Positions 10,660-22,074 are shown, counted from the first letter of the stretch. The stretch: DNA of 64,000 nt from Acanthosepion esculentum (GCA_964036315.1 OZ038485.1:96951860-97015859); one strand, 5' to 3'. Translations and numbers: made by a program. The notes: generated by a model from the letters alone, not told the origin.

Positions 10660-11010
10660 AAACAACAGCAATCTGGTTTGATAGATGGATGCTGAAAATA
10701 CCATGGGACAGACTTGTGAGCAACGAAGTTCTGGAGACTATGACAACAAAAAGGGGACCAACTTACCATGAAGAAGAAATAGTTGAAGTTTCTGGGACAC
10801 ATAATGAAGAAGGAGGGCTTGGAAAATTTGATACTCACAGAACAGGATGAAAGTAAGAGACAGAGGAAAGTAAGGGAGACAGAAGAAAGGAAGAGAGACA
10901 GAGGAATGTAAGAGAGAGGGTGAATAGAGAAGGGTATGGGAGAGATGGCAAAAAGACAAAAGTTATTAAGAGCCACATGAACAGAGCCATGATCGCCAAA
11001 GTCCTGAATT
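10660..11010 (+). pseudogene. LINE-B C-terminal fragment
   Basis: The plus strand reads RMLKIPWDRLVSNEVLETMT, then TKRGPTYHEEE and an EGGLGKF block, matching the RRML-IPWT-HVSNEEVL-KM-TKRTLL------FLGHIMRKEGLENL segment of LINE-B. The sequence then degenerates into AGAGACAGAGGAA repeats. Frameshifts are present. Confidence 0.7.
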
Positions 11011-11223
11011 AACAAAACAGATAGAACAACAACATTCAGTTTTACATTTTCTTCTGTCTTCTCTTTTGTCTTCTTTCGCATTTGACATATTTAATTTTTA
11101 CTAATGTCCCTCTTGTGAAAATAGGTTTCCCCTTCTCCTTTTTCTTCTCCATTTTTCTTATTGTGCCATCCACTTCTTCTTTTCTTCATCTGTCAAAACC
11201 GCCTACTTTTTAATTTTTTTCTT

Positions 11224-11495
11224 TCATTGTTCTTTCATTTTTCTCTCACCGCTCTTCTCATACTTGTTAATACCCCCTAGGTTTTCGCTCATTTTTCTCT
11301 CGCCGCTCTTCTCATACTTGTTAATACCCCCTAGGTTTTCGCTCATTTTTCTCTCACCGCTCTTCTCATACTTGTTAATACCCCCTAGGTTTTCGCTCAT
11401 TTTTCTCTCACCGCTCTTCTCATACTTGTTAATACCCCCTAGGTTTTCGCTCATTTTTCTCTCGCCGCTCTTCTCATACTTGTTAATACCCACTA
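11224..11495. repeat. 54-bp minisatellite, open in both directions
   Basis: About five tandem copies of a 54-bp unit (TTGTTAATACCCCCTAGGTT, TTCGCTCATTTTTCTCTC, plus CCGCTCTTCTCATAC). Because 54 is divisible by three and the unit has no stop, the minus strand encodes an 18-residue repeat (INKYEKSGERKMSENLGG) five times and the plus strand also stays open. Variation between units is limited to A/G at one site, so it looks like DNA-level homogenisation rather than a selected protein. Confidence 0.85.
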
Positions 11496-11499
11496 TATT

Positions 11500-12180
11500 C
11501 TCTTTCGTCTACTCCAGCCTTTTCTATTGATCGTCCCTTCTATTTTGTTTTATTCAGTTTCTGATAGTTTCTTCAGTCTTTCTTCGCACTGTTTATTTTT
11601 CATTTTATCATTCCACACCCCATTACACATCTTCTTCTGTGTAATGCAAAACCTACCCCAGTCATCCAAAATAAATTATGATTCACTACCAACGCGCTCT
11701 TAGAGCATAGAGAATCCTTTGACGTCATCAGTGTATATTTTATGTCATAGGCCTTTCAAGGGAATTCCCTTTTATTTTCCTAATACACAATCAGCCTCGA
11801 TCTGATAAATTTCCAGAAAACAAAAATGGCGTCGAATGATTCACGCCATTATTATCGATTTTCTAGTGACGTCAGAAAAGAAATGAACTGTACATTGGGT
11901 TTCTCGACGCACCAAAATAGAATTTGAGTAAAGTAAAACTTACTGCCCACGTTGTACGTAGAGGTCATTTTCAAGGCTTGGTTCTGCTGTTTCCCCTCGA
12001 CATCAGATTGCTAAATCACAGAATTCTGAATTCAATTAGCAATGAATGCTTCACTGAAGTTTTGCGAATCGATGCATTAAAATAAATAATGAGATGTACG
12101 TACTATTTTGTAAATCAATATGTCTTTCCACATTTCAGAACTCCGAAAATCAGTCGAAATAATAATAATTGATAGGAAAA
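11500..12180. other. Spacer without recognised feature
   Basis: Moderately AT-rich. No open frame, tRNA-like box pair or family member was recognised. Confidence 0.4.
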
Positions 12181-12750
12181 TGTTCTGATACATTCACTGA
12201 AGGGATCCCTGCTAGTCTATGCCTTAAAAAAACGCAAAAAAATATATTCACGAGTACAGCTCACACCTAACGAAAAACTTTAAACAATGTAAAATGTGTG
12301 TTGTGTAATCTCAGTTCGTCTTCTTTTGTTTTCTTTTTTTTTACAAAGATATTCATGAAAAAATGTTAGGTCTCTGGTTGGAGCCCAGAAGGTAATGAGT
12401 ATAAAATAGAAATAAAAAATAATAATGATAATAATAATATGTGACACACTAGAACATCAATAATTCCAGTTGTAGTTGGAGCCCTCGGATTGATTGGAAA
12501 AGGTTCCGATAGACTCATTGAAGGGATTCCAATCCTTAAAGAAATACAAAATATTGTACTCGCAAATACAGTTCACACCTTAGGAAGGACTTTATAAAAT
12601 GTTCTGATCCTAGATTGTCTTGTTTTAGTTTTAGTTTTTGTTTTTTTTTTACAAAAAATTGTTCAGTAGAAAGTGTCATGAAGATATTTCTGTCATTAGG
12701 TCTCTGGCTGGAACCAGGAACGAAATGAGTATACAACATAAATCAAAGGA

Positions 12751-12811
<61 letters not shown>

Positions 12812-13078
12812 TTTGGAAAACTGTTCCCATAGACGGATTGAAGTGATGCTGGTAGCCCATTCCTAATAGAAATACAAAAAAAATTGTATTCACAAGTACA
12901 GGTGTCACCTTAAGAAGGGCTTTATCTATATAAAATGTGTCTGATCTTAAGTTGTCTTTTATCTTTTCTTTTTTCTTTAAGAAAAATGTTCCGTGGAAAA
13001 AGTCATGATGCCATTTCTGACCTTAGATCTCTGTTTGGGACACGGAAGAAAATGTGTATGCGACAGAAATCAAAGGAG

Positions 13079-13131
<53 letters not shown>

Positions 13132-13135
13132 CTAT
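12180..13135 (+). repeat. Threefold tandem duplication of about 320 bp, each ending near an (ATA)n tract
   Basis: Blocks starting near 12180, 12500 and 12825 share CATTGAAGGGATTCC, GAAATACAAAA..ATTGTA, CACACCTTAGGAAGG, then a TTTTCTTTTTT tract, GTCATTAGGTCTCTGG and AAATCAAAGG-AATAATAAT. The trinucleotide tracts at 12751-12811 and 13080-13130 are 50-60 bp long; the first block has a shorter, interrupted tract. Confidence 0.75.
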
Positions 13136-13589
13136 ATTATAAAAGCAGAACTGATTCCCTGTCTGCTACACACAGCGTGTGACTTTGAATTCGCGTATGT
13201 AATGTATGTGCGTATGTCTGTGGTGTGCTGAGTGACTTACATGAGGGTCATTTAACGTACACGAAAAAACACCCACACTTAAACATACGCACACAATTTG
13301 TCTAAGTTTGAAAGAAGAAATTAGAAGAATACAATATTTATCCTACTCAGTCTGAACAACCCTGGGCTGAGTAATGAAATTTGAAAAAAAAATTATCATT
13401 ACCATCAGGTCTGTCTATCTCTTTGTTTACACAAGTGTATAGACGAGAAATAAAGCAAAAATGAATAAAATTAATAATCTTTTCTTTCTTTTACCTCTAG
13501 TGAGACACCTTTAGTATCATATCAGTGATTACGTCACTTTATTTATGTCTATTGATGTAAATCGATCCCAGACTCCTACCCTTTTTCAC

Positions 13590-14340
13590 TTCACTTCTCT
13601 TAACACCACTTGTCTTTCTTATTCTTTTTTCTCGTCAATTCTCTTAACTCTCTCTCTACTTATTTTTCTCATTCATTTTTGTCTTCACTTCTCTTATCTT
13701 TCTCTACTTGTCTTTCTCATTCTTTTTCTCTTCACTTCTCTTATCTTTCTCTAATTATCTTTCTCATTCTTTTTTCTCTTCACTTCTCTTATCTTTCTCT
13801 ACTTATCTTTCTCATTCTTTTTTCTCTTCACTTCTCATAACTCTCTCTGCTTGTCTTTCTCATTCTTTTTTCTCTTCACTTCTCTTATCTTTCTCATTCT
13901 TTTTTCTCCTCACTTCCCTTAACTCTCTCACTTGTCTTTCTCATTCTTTTTTCTCTTCACTTCCCTTAACTCTCTCTACTTATTTTTCTCATTCATTTTT
14001 GTCTTCACTTCTCTTATCTTTCTCTACTTGTCTTTCTCATTCTTTTTTCTCTTCACTTCCCTTAACTCTCTCTACTTGTCTTTCTCATTCTTTTTCTCTT
14101 CACTTCTCTTATCTTTCTCTACTTATCTTTCTCATTCTTTTTTCTCCTCACTTCCCTTAACTCTCTCTACTTGTCTTTCTCATTCTTTTTTCTCTTCACT
14201 TCTCATAACTCTCTCTGCTTGTCTTTCTCATTCTTTTTTCTCTTCATTTCTGTCAACTCTCTTTACTTGTCTCTCATTCATTTTTCTCTTCACCTCTTAA
14301 CTCCTTTCTACATGTATTTCTCTTTTTTTAAATTTTTGAC
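13590..14340 (+). repeat. 48-bp pyrimidine minisatellite
   Basis: About 14 variant copies of a unit such as CTTCACTTCTCTTATCTTTC, TCTACTTATCTTTCTCATTC and TTTTTTCT. Alternative middle parts (CCCTTAACTCTCTCTACTTG or CATAACTCTCTCTGC) recur in blocks, so longer higher-order units were also copied. Confidence 0.9.
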
Positions 14341-14374
14341 TCTCTTTGAATTTTTCTCTTCACATTTCCCTAAG

Positions 14375-14622
14375 GGTGATTTTCTACACGTAGCTCAGAT
14401 GTGGCAGAAGGTCGATCGATCTCACTATTCAGCCGTAGCTGATCTCGCGACACAAGCTTGTTAACCATTGCTCCACGTCGAAGTGTCCAACGGTGATTTT
14501 CTAAGCGTAGCAAAGATGTGGTACAAGGCCAAAAGTACGAATCGAACCCACTCTAATTCAGTCGTAATTGATCTAGCGAGACAAGCTACCTCTTATACCA
14601 CGTCGAAGCACCCCTTCACATT
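14375..14622 (-). repeat. Tandem pair of tRNA-like SINE fragments
   Basis: Two neighbouring copies of about 110 bp share GATTTTCTA-ACGTAGC, GATGTGG-A-AAGG, a TCAGTCGTAATTGATC-type block and CCACGTCGAAG. On the minus strand the second copy reads GACGTGGTATAAGAGGTAGC, resembling an A box, and later GTGGGTTCGATTC, a good B box. The pair interrupts the long pyrimidine tract. Confidence 0.65.
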
Positions 14623-14639
14623 TCCTGTCTGACTCTAAT

Positions 14640-15000
14640 TTTCTTTCTCCTTTTCTACTTCTCCCTCTGTCTTTTTTTAACTTTCCATCTATCTGTTTCT
14701 CTTTCTCCTTTTGTAATTTAGCAAACTCTATTCTTTTCACATTATTCTCTTTCTCTTTATTTCTCTCTATTTCACGTATTGCTGCTTCTCTCTGTCCCTA
14801 TCTCTCTCATTTCTTTCCCAGTTTACAATTCTCTTTCTTATTTTCCTTCATTCTTCCACACACTATTTCGCTTTCTTCTTTTCCAATGTTCACATTTCTT
14901 TCTCTTTTTTTCTTCTCCCTCTGTCTTTCTACTTAATTCTCTTTCCTAATTCCTGATAATGTTTGTTTCCTACAGTATCTCTCTATTTCCTCTACATTGT
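14640..15000 (+). repeat. Unordered pyrimidine-rich DNA
   Basis: Pyrimidine-rich sequence without a clear period links the two minisatellites. Words such as TTTCTCTTTCTCCTTTT recur irregularly. Confidence 0.6.
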
Positions 15001-15004
15001 CGCG

Positions 15005-17041
15005 TTTATCTTCCTTTTTCTCGCTCTTATTTCCCATTCTAATTCCAGTGTTCATCTTCCTCTTTCTCTCTTATATTCCCCCTCTATTTCCCGTGTTCAT
15101 CTTCCTCTTTCTCGCTTTTATTTCCCCTTTCTAATTCCAGTGTTCATCTTCCTCTTTCTCTCTTATATTCCCCCTCTATTTCCCGTGTTCATCTTCCTCT
15201 TTCTCGCTCTTATTTCCCATTCTAATTCCAGTGTTCATCTTTCTATTCCTCTCTTATATTCCCCCTCTCTTTCCCGTGTTCATCTTCCTCTTTCTCGCTC
15301 TTATTTCCCTTTCTAATTCCAATGATTATCTTCCTCTTTCTCTCTTATAATACCCCTCTATTTCCCGTGTTCATCTTCCTCTTTCTCGCTCTTATTTCCC
15401 CTTCTAATTCCAGTGCTTATCTTCCTCTTTCTCTCTTATATTCCCCCTCTATTTCCCGTGTTCATCTTCCTCTTTCTCGCTCTTATTTCCCCTTCTAATT
15501 CCAGTGTTTATCTTCCTCTTTCTCTCTTATATTCCCCCTCTATTTCCCGTGTTCATCTTCCTCTTTCTCGCTCTTATTTCCCTTTCTAATTCCAGTGTTT
15601 ATCTTCCTCTTTCTCTCTTATATTTGCCGTCTATTTTCCGTGTTTATCTTCCTTTTTCTCGCTCTTATTTCCCCCTCTCTTTCCCGTGTTCATCTTCCTC
15701 TTTCTCGCTCTTATTTCCCCTTTCTAATTCCAGTGTTTATCTTCCTCTTTCTCTCTTATATTTCCGTGTTTATCTTCCTCTTTCTCGCTGTTATTCCCCC
15801 CTATTACCTTCGTTTATCTTCGCCATCCTCGCTCTTATCCCTCTCACTATTTCCCCTGTTTATCTTTGTCATTCACACTCTTATTTTCCCTTCTATTTCC
15901 AGTGTTTATCTAACTCTTCCTCTCTTATATCTCCCCTCTATTTCTCGTGTTTATCTTCCTCTTTCTTGCTCTCACCCCACTTACTATTTCCTGTGTTTAT
16001 CTTCCTCTTTCTCTCATATATATATACCTCTCTTTTTCCCGTGTTTATCTCCCTTTTCCTCGCTCTTCTTTCCTTCTCTATTTTCCGCTTTTAGCTTCTA
16101 CCACCTCGCTCTTATTCCCCCACTATTTACTGTGTTTATCTTCCACTTTCTCGCTCTTATTTCCCCATATTTCACGTGTTTATTTTATTCTTTCTCTCTT
16201 ATGTTCTCCCCCCTATTTTCTGTTTTATCTTCCGCTTTCTCGCTCTCATTCACCCTATTTACGTGTTTATCTCCCCCTTTCTCGATATTATTTCCCTCAT
16301 AATTCACGTGTTTATCTTCCTATTTTGGGCTTATATTTCCCCTTTTTTTTTTCGTGTTGATCTTCCTCTTCCTCTTCCTCGGTCTTATTTCATACTCTAT
16401 TTTCAGTGTTTATCTTTCCTCTTTCTCTCTTTTATTTCCCCTCTCTATTTCCCGTGTTTATATTTATCTTTCTCATTCATATTCCCCCCCCCACTATATC
16501 CCGCATTTATCTTTCTCTTTCTCTAATATATATATATACCTCTATATTCCCGCGATTGTCTCCCGTTTCCTTGCTCTTATTTTCCTCTCTATTTCGCGTG
16601 TTTCTCTTCCTCTTTCTCGCTCTTATATACCCCTTATTTCACGTGTTTATTATCCTCTTTCTCTCATAATTCCCTCTATATTTCCTGCGTTTATCTCCCT
16701 CTTCCTCGCTCTTATTTCCCCCTATTGCTCGTGTTAATCTTCCTCTTTCTCTCATATATATAACCATTTATTCCCTGTGTTTATCTCCTGTTTTCTCGCT
16801 CTTATTTCCCTCTCTATTTCCAGCGTTTGTCTTCATCTATCTCGCAATTTTGCCCCCACTATTTTACTGTGTTTATCTCCCTCTTCCTCGCTCTCATCTC
16901 CCTCCTATTTACGTGTTTATCTTACACTTTCGCGCGTATATTCTCCCCTCTTCTTTTTATCTTCTTTCTCGATGTTATTCCCTCCATTATTTCCTGTGTT
17001 TTCATTCCTCTTTCTCACTCTAATTTTCCCTTCTATTTACC

Positions 17042-17137
<96 letters not shown>

Positions 17138-18000
17138 TCCGCGTTTATCTCCCGTTTCTTCGCTCTTTTTTTCCTCTCTATTCTCCGCATTTATCTTCCT
17201 CTTCCTCGCTCTTATTCCACTCCCCTATATAATGTGTTTATCTTCCTCTTTCTCGTTCCTATTTCCTTCTCTATCTCCCGTGTTTATTTTCCCCTTTCCG
17301 TCTTATATTTCCCTCTATATTTCCCGCGTTTATATTCCTTTGTCTCGCTCTTATTCACCCACTATTTACGTGTTTATCTTCCTCTTCCTCGCTCTTATTT
17401 CCCCCTATTTCCCGTGTTTATTTTCCCCCGTCTCTCTTATATTTTCCTCTCCATTCTCCGCATTTATCTTCCTCTTCTTTGCTCTTATTGCTCTTATTTA
17501 TCTTCCTCTTTCTCGCTCTTATTTGTACCTCTATTTCCCGTGTTTATCTTCCACATTCTCGCTCTTATACACGCCACTATTTTCCGCGTTTGTATTTCTC
17601 TTCCTCTCATATATATATATACTCCTCTATTCCACGCGTTTATCTTCCTCTTTCTCGCTCTTATTTCCTTCTCTATTTCCCGCGTTTATCTTCCTCTTTC
17701 TCTCTGATATTTCCCTCCCTATTTGCCGTGTTTATATTCCTCTTTCTGTGTCTTATTTCCCTCGTCTTTCCCGTGTTTATCTTCCTCTTTCTTGCTCTTA
17801 TACTCAACACTGTTTCCCGTTTTTATGTTTCTCTTTCTCGCTCTTATTTCGTCCTATTTACGGGATTTATCTTCCTCTTTGTCGCTCTTATCCCCGCTCT
17901 TTCCCATGTTTATCATCCTTGCTCTTTCGTTTTTATTTCCTCTCTATTTCTCGTTTTTGATTTCCTCTATCTCGCTCTTATCCCCCACCTATTTACTATT
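15005..18000 (+). repeat. Large degenerate 94-bp minisatellite
   Basis: About 3 kb of alternating half-units, TTCATCTTCCTCTTTCTCGC then TCTTATTTCCCCTTCTAATT, and TTCATCTTCCTCTTTCTCTC then TTATATTCCCCCTCTATTTC. Copies are nearly identical from 15.0 to about 15.6 kb and become more diverged towards 18 kb. This is the reverse complement of the array at 6511-6864. Long open frames in all three plus frames (up to 377 codons) are by-products of stop-poor CT sequence. A 94-bp interrupted (AT)n tract sits inside at 17041-17134. Confidence 0.95.
17041..17134. repeat. (AT)n microsatellite
   Basis: Forty-seven AT/TA steps with a single ATAC interruption at about 17101, embedded in the pyrimidine minisatellite. 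Confidence 0.98.
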
Positions 18001-18329
18001 CTCTTTTTCCTTTCTTTTCTCCTCTTACTTGTTTTTATTTCTCTACCACCATAATTATTAATTTACTGTTCTCCTCTCTATTTCTCTCCTTGTCCTCTTT
18101 TCTATTTCTCCATTTTACACTTACTTTATACTGTTTTTCTTTTTACATCATACTATCTTAAACTTACATTACACTTACATTGTACTATTTTAATTTCATG
18201 TTATATTTTCAGATATTTACACTTGCCATTCGAAAATTAGTTTTGGCATTGTAAAATTGGAATGAATTTTTTAACAAAATTGTGCTTTTTAAAAAGAATC
18301 TATCTTAAAACGTTTATTATTAATATTAA

Positions 18330-18965
18330 TCACTTCACCCCAAGCAAGGCAATAAAGCCACTAATACCGGAGGGATAACTGAGTGTGAGAAAATATATTT
18401 ATGGAGGGAGAAAAATAAAAGACAGGGAATTAATAATTCAGAAGATAACCATTGTTATTTAATTTAAATTATTGAAGATCAAATTTGACTGGAAAGCAAG
18501 AAGCCGAAGGAAGTGCAATAGGAGAAACCGTTAGAATAGAACTTACGATTACATCCCTTTCAACTGGAAAATGATGAGACCGTGCCGCCAATCTAGTACT
18601 GTGCTTAAATTTATGAAGTCTTGATACCAAAGCGGAAAGCTCACCCGAGCAATCACCCTAAAAATGTTGATAGAATGTCCACATGGAGGTTACGTTACGG
18701 TGGTGGGAAATATAAGTGAAACCGAGATGCTAGGTCAGGACCAATAACATTGCAGATTCTCTTTGGATTTTATCAAGAATCACTAGATTCATAGCAGAAG
18801 CACCAAATCAGATGTGACAGCAACATCCACTGCATGGACGAATAGTAAACTTGTAAATGTGTAAAATAGATTCTGGCGAGAGAAAATGTCTAGCACAACA
18901 CAGTGAGTTAACTTTCATAGCAGCATATCTGGAAACTGATTCTTGACATTGCATGGCAGAGGAAA
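18330..18965 (-). pseudogene. LINE-A fragment: C-terminal region and 3' UTR
   Basis: The plus strand carries the antisense LINE-A landmarks in order: CACCCCAAGCAAGGCAATAA (3' UTR), GGAAAGCAAGAAGCCG, CTTACGATTACATCCCTTTC, CTAGTACTGTGCTTAAATTT, GCGGAAAGCTCACCCGAGCA, GACCAATAACATTGCAGATT and GAGAGAAAATGTCTAGCACA. It is 5'-truncated and frameshifted, and collinear with the copies at 4.3, 20.4 and 61.6 kb. Confidence 0.75.
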
Positions 18966-19154
18966 ACATTTAACAGCTTATTAATCCACATGGATTTTAA
19001 TCCACATGGATTTTGATTCAGATGGATTTTAATCTACGCGATTTAAAGTTTTGGTTTGTAAATGTAGTGGCGTTATTATTGTGAATTCAATCCCCGAGTT
19101 GTACTACTGGAGCCAGGGATTGAACACACAAGTAAAACGCCAATAAATTCAGAC

Positions 19155-19275
19155 CTAGACTCAATGCAAACGACACGGTCAATATGTTCCCATACAGCTG
19201 TTCGGGTCGTCAAGCACCTGAAGAAGGCGGTAGAGCACATCAGGCGAAACATTGTCATGATAAAAAACGATGAGG
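19155..19275 (+). repeat. Penelope-like 3' motif with hammerhead-like core
   Basis: ACCTGAAGAAGGCGG followed by CATCAGGCGAAACATTGTCA has the order CUGAAGA ... GAAAC-ACAUUGU-C seen in minimal hammerhead-type motifs of Penelope-like elements. Stem II and stem I are not convincingly paired, so I treat it as a decayed motif or chance resemblance within a repeat. Confidence 0.3.
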
Positions 19276-19576
19276 AAAATGGATCGAATATAAATAATGG
19301 AAATATATTTTTTGTGGCAAGAGAATATATAGTGATATATTTATGTTCCTTCGTTTGCCCTGTCTATTCTATGGAGAGCCACGATCGCCTACATCGTGAA
19401 GGGATATAGCATATTTTCTTTTAAAAAGGCTGCAATATATCTGATGTTATTACTGAAAGAATTTGTAATTTTTATAAGGAAGAGCAGCGGCAGGCAAGAG
19501 GAGGAGAAAATGTGAAAAAAAAAACCGGATGGTGTGAAAGTGGCTATTTTGACGGAAGAAGAGAACTCATGGAGAT

Positions 19577-19850
19577 GTGAGGGTAGCGTTATTGTTATCG
19601 ACGCCGGAATTGGGATTAGCGTACGGAGTTCAAATTCCAGATAGGGGTTGCTATCAGGTCAGACTGGGTTCAGTAGCCTTAGATGGCAACCATTCTTGGA
19701 GAAATAAAACTTTGAATTCAAAACCAGCTGGAACAGGGAGGGTCTACGCCAAGCTATTTTGCACTAGACGCACCATTACTGCTACGGGTGCAGTAACTAT
19801 GGTGCTACTATCCTGGGGATTAAAGGAACTCGTGGCGATAAGATTCTAAC
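19577..19850 (+). repeat. RepY copy
   Basis: GACTGGGTTCAGTAGCCTTA, GATGGCAACCATTCTTGGAG and ACTTTGAATTCAAAACCAGC match GTGGGTTCTATAGCCTTGAA, TGGCAACTGGGCTAGGAGAA and CACTAAATTCAAAACCTGC at 25498-25565. The 90-codon open frame across it is not recognised as a protein. Confidence 0.5.
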
Positions 19851-20054
19851 ATTAGAAAAGTTCAGATACGGAGGAGAGAAAAGTTCAGCTTTCATCACAT
19901 CCATTTGCCTCCGTTTCCTTTCCGCTCGCTCGTCTTTTGCTCTCTTTTCATCCAGCCAGTTGCCATTTTCTTTTTCTTTTTTGTAGAGTGGGGGTTCTCT
20001 AGTAAACGTATTATATCTCAGATCACTTATAGCAAATCAGCACTGTGCATCATC

Positions 20055-20252
20055 ACTCCAAGAGGACATGTTGTTTGGTTACATTCAAGTCCTTCGAACG
20101 ATGCAGTTTGATCAACTTCAAATCGTTGAAAATGTGGTTTTCGATCACATTCAAGTAATGTAAATTATGTTGTTTGATCACATGCAATTCATTGATAAGT
20201 TGTTTGATCATATTCAAGTCGTTAAAAATTTGTTGTCTAATCACATTTATTT
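20055..20252 (+). repeat. Tandem repeat of about 36 bp
   Basis: Six diverged copies of a unit like TTGTTTGATCACATTCAAGT followed by CRTTRAAAATTTG. Confidence 0.8.
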
Positions 20253-20261
20253 ATAATTGTT

Positions 20262-20990
20262 TTTATTATTTCCCTCCCAAGCATGGCGATAAAGCCACTA
20301 AAGCGCAACGGGTTACTGAGAGTGAAATTGGGAAAACTTTTGGTCTAGTGGACAAAAATTAAATAAAACAAAATTCAAGGAGACAGGTGATAGTTGAGGT
20401 TGAATTTTTAAATTAAATTTTTTTCAGTTTTACCCCATGCAAGACAGCAAAGCCACTAAAACGCAAGGGTTTACAGAGTGTGGAGGAATTAGGAACAGAA
20501 ACATTAATAATGAGCAGGAAGAGGAAAGAGTAATCAGGAGGACAGTAGATAACCTTTGACATTGCATATAAATTGTTGCAGATTGATGTTGGCTGGAAAG
20601 CATGACGCCAGAAGAGAGTTCCACAAGCGCGAAGTGCGAGAAATTGATGAGATCTCGACGCCAGTCTCGTGCTGCCCTTAAATAAAAAAAAGTCTAGGAA
20701 TCATAGCAAAGATTTAAAGCCGAGTTACCAGATCAGGACCAATAATATTGCTGATTCTTCATTGGATGTTACCAAAGAACTCAAGGTAAGTAGCAGAAAC
20801 ACCGGACCATATATAGCAACAATATTCTAATCATGAACGAATGGTAGACATATAGATATGTAGAATTTGAATTCTTGAATATCGTAGCTGACGGGAAGGC
20901 AAGCAGCTGGAAAAGAGATGTATAGGTGAGAAGTTTATAAGAAGAACCGTTTAGGATAGAACTTACGCTCATATTTTTTATTTTACTTAC
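20262..20990 (-). pseudogene. Two LINE-A 3' ends in tandem
   Basis: The 3' UTR signature (AAGCATGGCGATAAAGCCAC at 20280; CATGCAAGACAGCAAAGCCA at 20436) occurs twice in the same orientation. The second is followed by antisense coding blocks GGCTGGAAAGCATGACGCC, GAGAGTTCCACAAGC, GACGCCAGTCTCGTGCTGCC and CCAGATCAGGACCAATAATA up to about 20850, then a duplicated GACGGGAAGGCAAGCAGCTG block. Frames are broken. Confidence 0.65.
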
Positions 20991-21454
20991 ATTGCAGACT
21001 TAATTCATGTAAAATTAATTCTTCAGGCGATGGCATTACATTACGAATATTTTCTAAAACGAAAGTCATGACATAGCTATGCACATTAGTAATCCTGATG
21101 ACCAGTGACGTCCGCAGACAGGATCACTAATCTTTCCATTAGACACCTCCGCTAGATTGATGCAAGCCAGATATTAAGCAAGCTGAAATCTTAACTTTAT
21201 TCGCTAAGAGGTCCTGGCAGTTACGCAAAGAGTACATGTGCCGTCAAACACTTGGACGTAATAAAATGTGTTAGTTATACTTTACGACAAAACCTGAAAT
21301 GAGTAGCTGAAAAGATCTCAGTTCGCCCAAGAGGCCCTTCCAAAATATTTTGATATTTGCTCATTTGGTCAAATTTAAGGAAGATATTTTTTACACCTTC
21401 ATAGACATACATACCAACGTGTACAAATATACAACTCCTCACATAGCGACAAGC

Positions 21455-21605
21455 GTCCTGGGTAAGACGATAAACTACATCCGACTGCAAGGCCTTTGAG
21501 GAGAGTGGGACCACCTCTTAATTGCTGGTGTTCCCAGGTCCACCCTGACCCGGGGTGGTAGCACTTGTCAGGGTCCCAGCTATGGACAAATAGTCCCACC
21601 AAAAA
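21455..21605 (-). repeat. RepX tail
   Basis: GGGTAAGACGATAAACTACA, CCACCTCTTAATTGCTGGTG, CACCCTGACCCGGGGTGGTA and GTCCCAGCTATGGACAAATA, in the same order as at 5.95 and 9.25 kb. Confidence 0.75.
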
Positions 21606-21670
21606 AGTATTCACACTAATATGCTGAATATAACGTTGATTTTGGAATTAAAATTACTGTACTGTATAAA

Positions 21671-21679
21671 CACACACAC

Positions 21680-21772
<93 letters not shown>
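21671..21772. repeat. (CA)/(TA)/(TG) compound microsatellite
   Basis: CACACACA, about 62 bp of (AT)n, then (GT)n of about 26 bp to 21772. A smaller interrupted (AT)n tract follows at 21899-21937. Confidence 0.98.
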
Positions 21773-21776
<4 letters not shown>

Positions 21777-21899
21777 TTGGCAGCAACTTTTCTTTTAAAC
21801 ATGTAGTATTGAATAAAAAGTCTCATTAGAGAATATGAGAAAATTCAAAAGAAAATATGCAAGACTATGTTGTCTTTAACATTCAATACTACATGTTTA

Positions 21900-21936
<37 letters not shown>

Positions 21937-21940
21937 TTGT

Positions 21941-22074
21941 CATCCACAGACAGACTGTTTCGCTGTATCACAGCTCATCAGTGTGGCTAGACGTCCGGTT
22001 GACTCTGGCTAGAATCGAAAACCGGCTGAATTCGCATCAGTCGGAAATTTTACCCTGAAGCCGTTGGCGCAGAG
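21941..22074 (-). mobile_element. SINE-H copy: tRNA-like head plus hammerhead ribozyme
   Basis: Reading the minus strand from 22074, a tRNA-like head has an A-box-like CGCCAACGGCTTCAGGGTAA and a B-box-like GGTTTTCGATTCTAGC. A body with CGGACGTCTAGCC follows and then a complete hammerhead (21986-21944), after which an (AT)n array begins at 21937. The same layout, more decayed, occurs at 33863-33995 (plus), and its 3' half at about 33612-33660. The unit is about 130 bp. Parallel known case: the schistosome Sm-alpha SINE-like element also combines a pol III promoter with a hammerhead. I infer mobilisation by a LINE that recognises the AT-tailed 3' end; no target duplication was resolved. Confidence 0.75.
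21944..21986 (-). ncRNA. Type I hammerhead ribozyme
   Basis: All core elements are present on the minus strand. Stem I is CCACA (21986-21982) with UGUGG (21948-21944). The core is CUGAUGA (21981-21975). Stem II is GCUGU-GAU-ACAGC (21974-21962). GAA (21961-21959) follows. Stem III is AC/GU around AGUCU (21958-21950). The nucleotide 5' of the predicted cleavage site is C at 21949. Every invariant core position fits the consensus, and stems I and II are perfectly paired. Because stem I is the open end it is type I. Its two-base-pair stem III is like those in Penelope-like elements and Sm-alpha. Activity is inferred from structure only. Confidence 0.85.

Noticed and set aside
10560..11081. 173-codon minus-strand open frame
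   Set aside because: It is antisense to recognisable LINE-B coding sequence on the plus strand and has hydrophobic low-complexity composition.
15504..18061. Open frames of 110-377 codons on the plus strand rich in Phe, Leu, Ser and Pro
   Set aside because: They arise in all three frames because CT-rich repeats lack stop codons. The minisatellite explains them.
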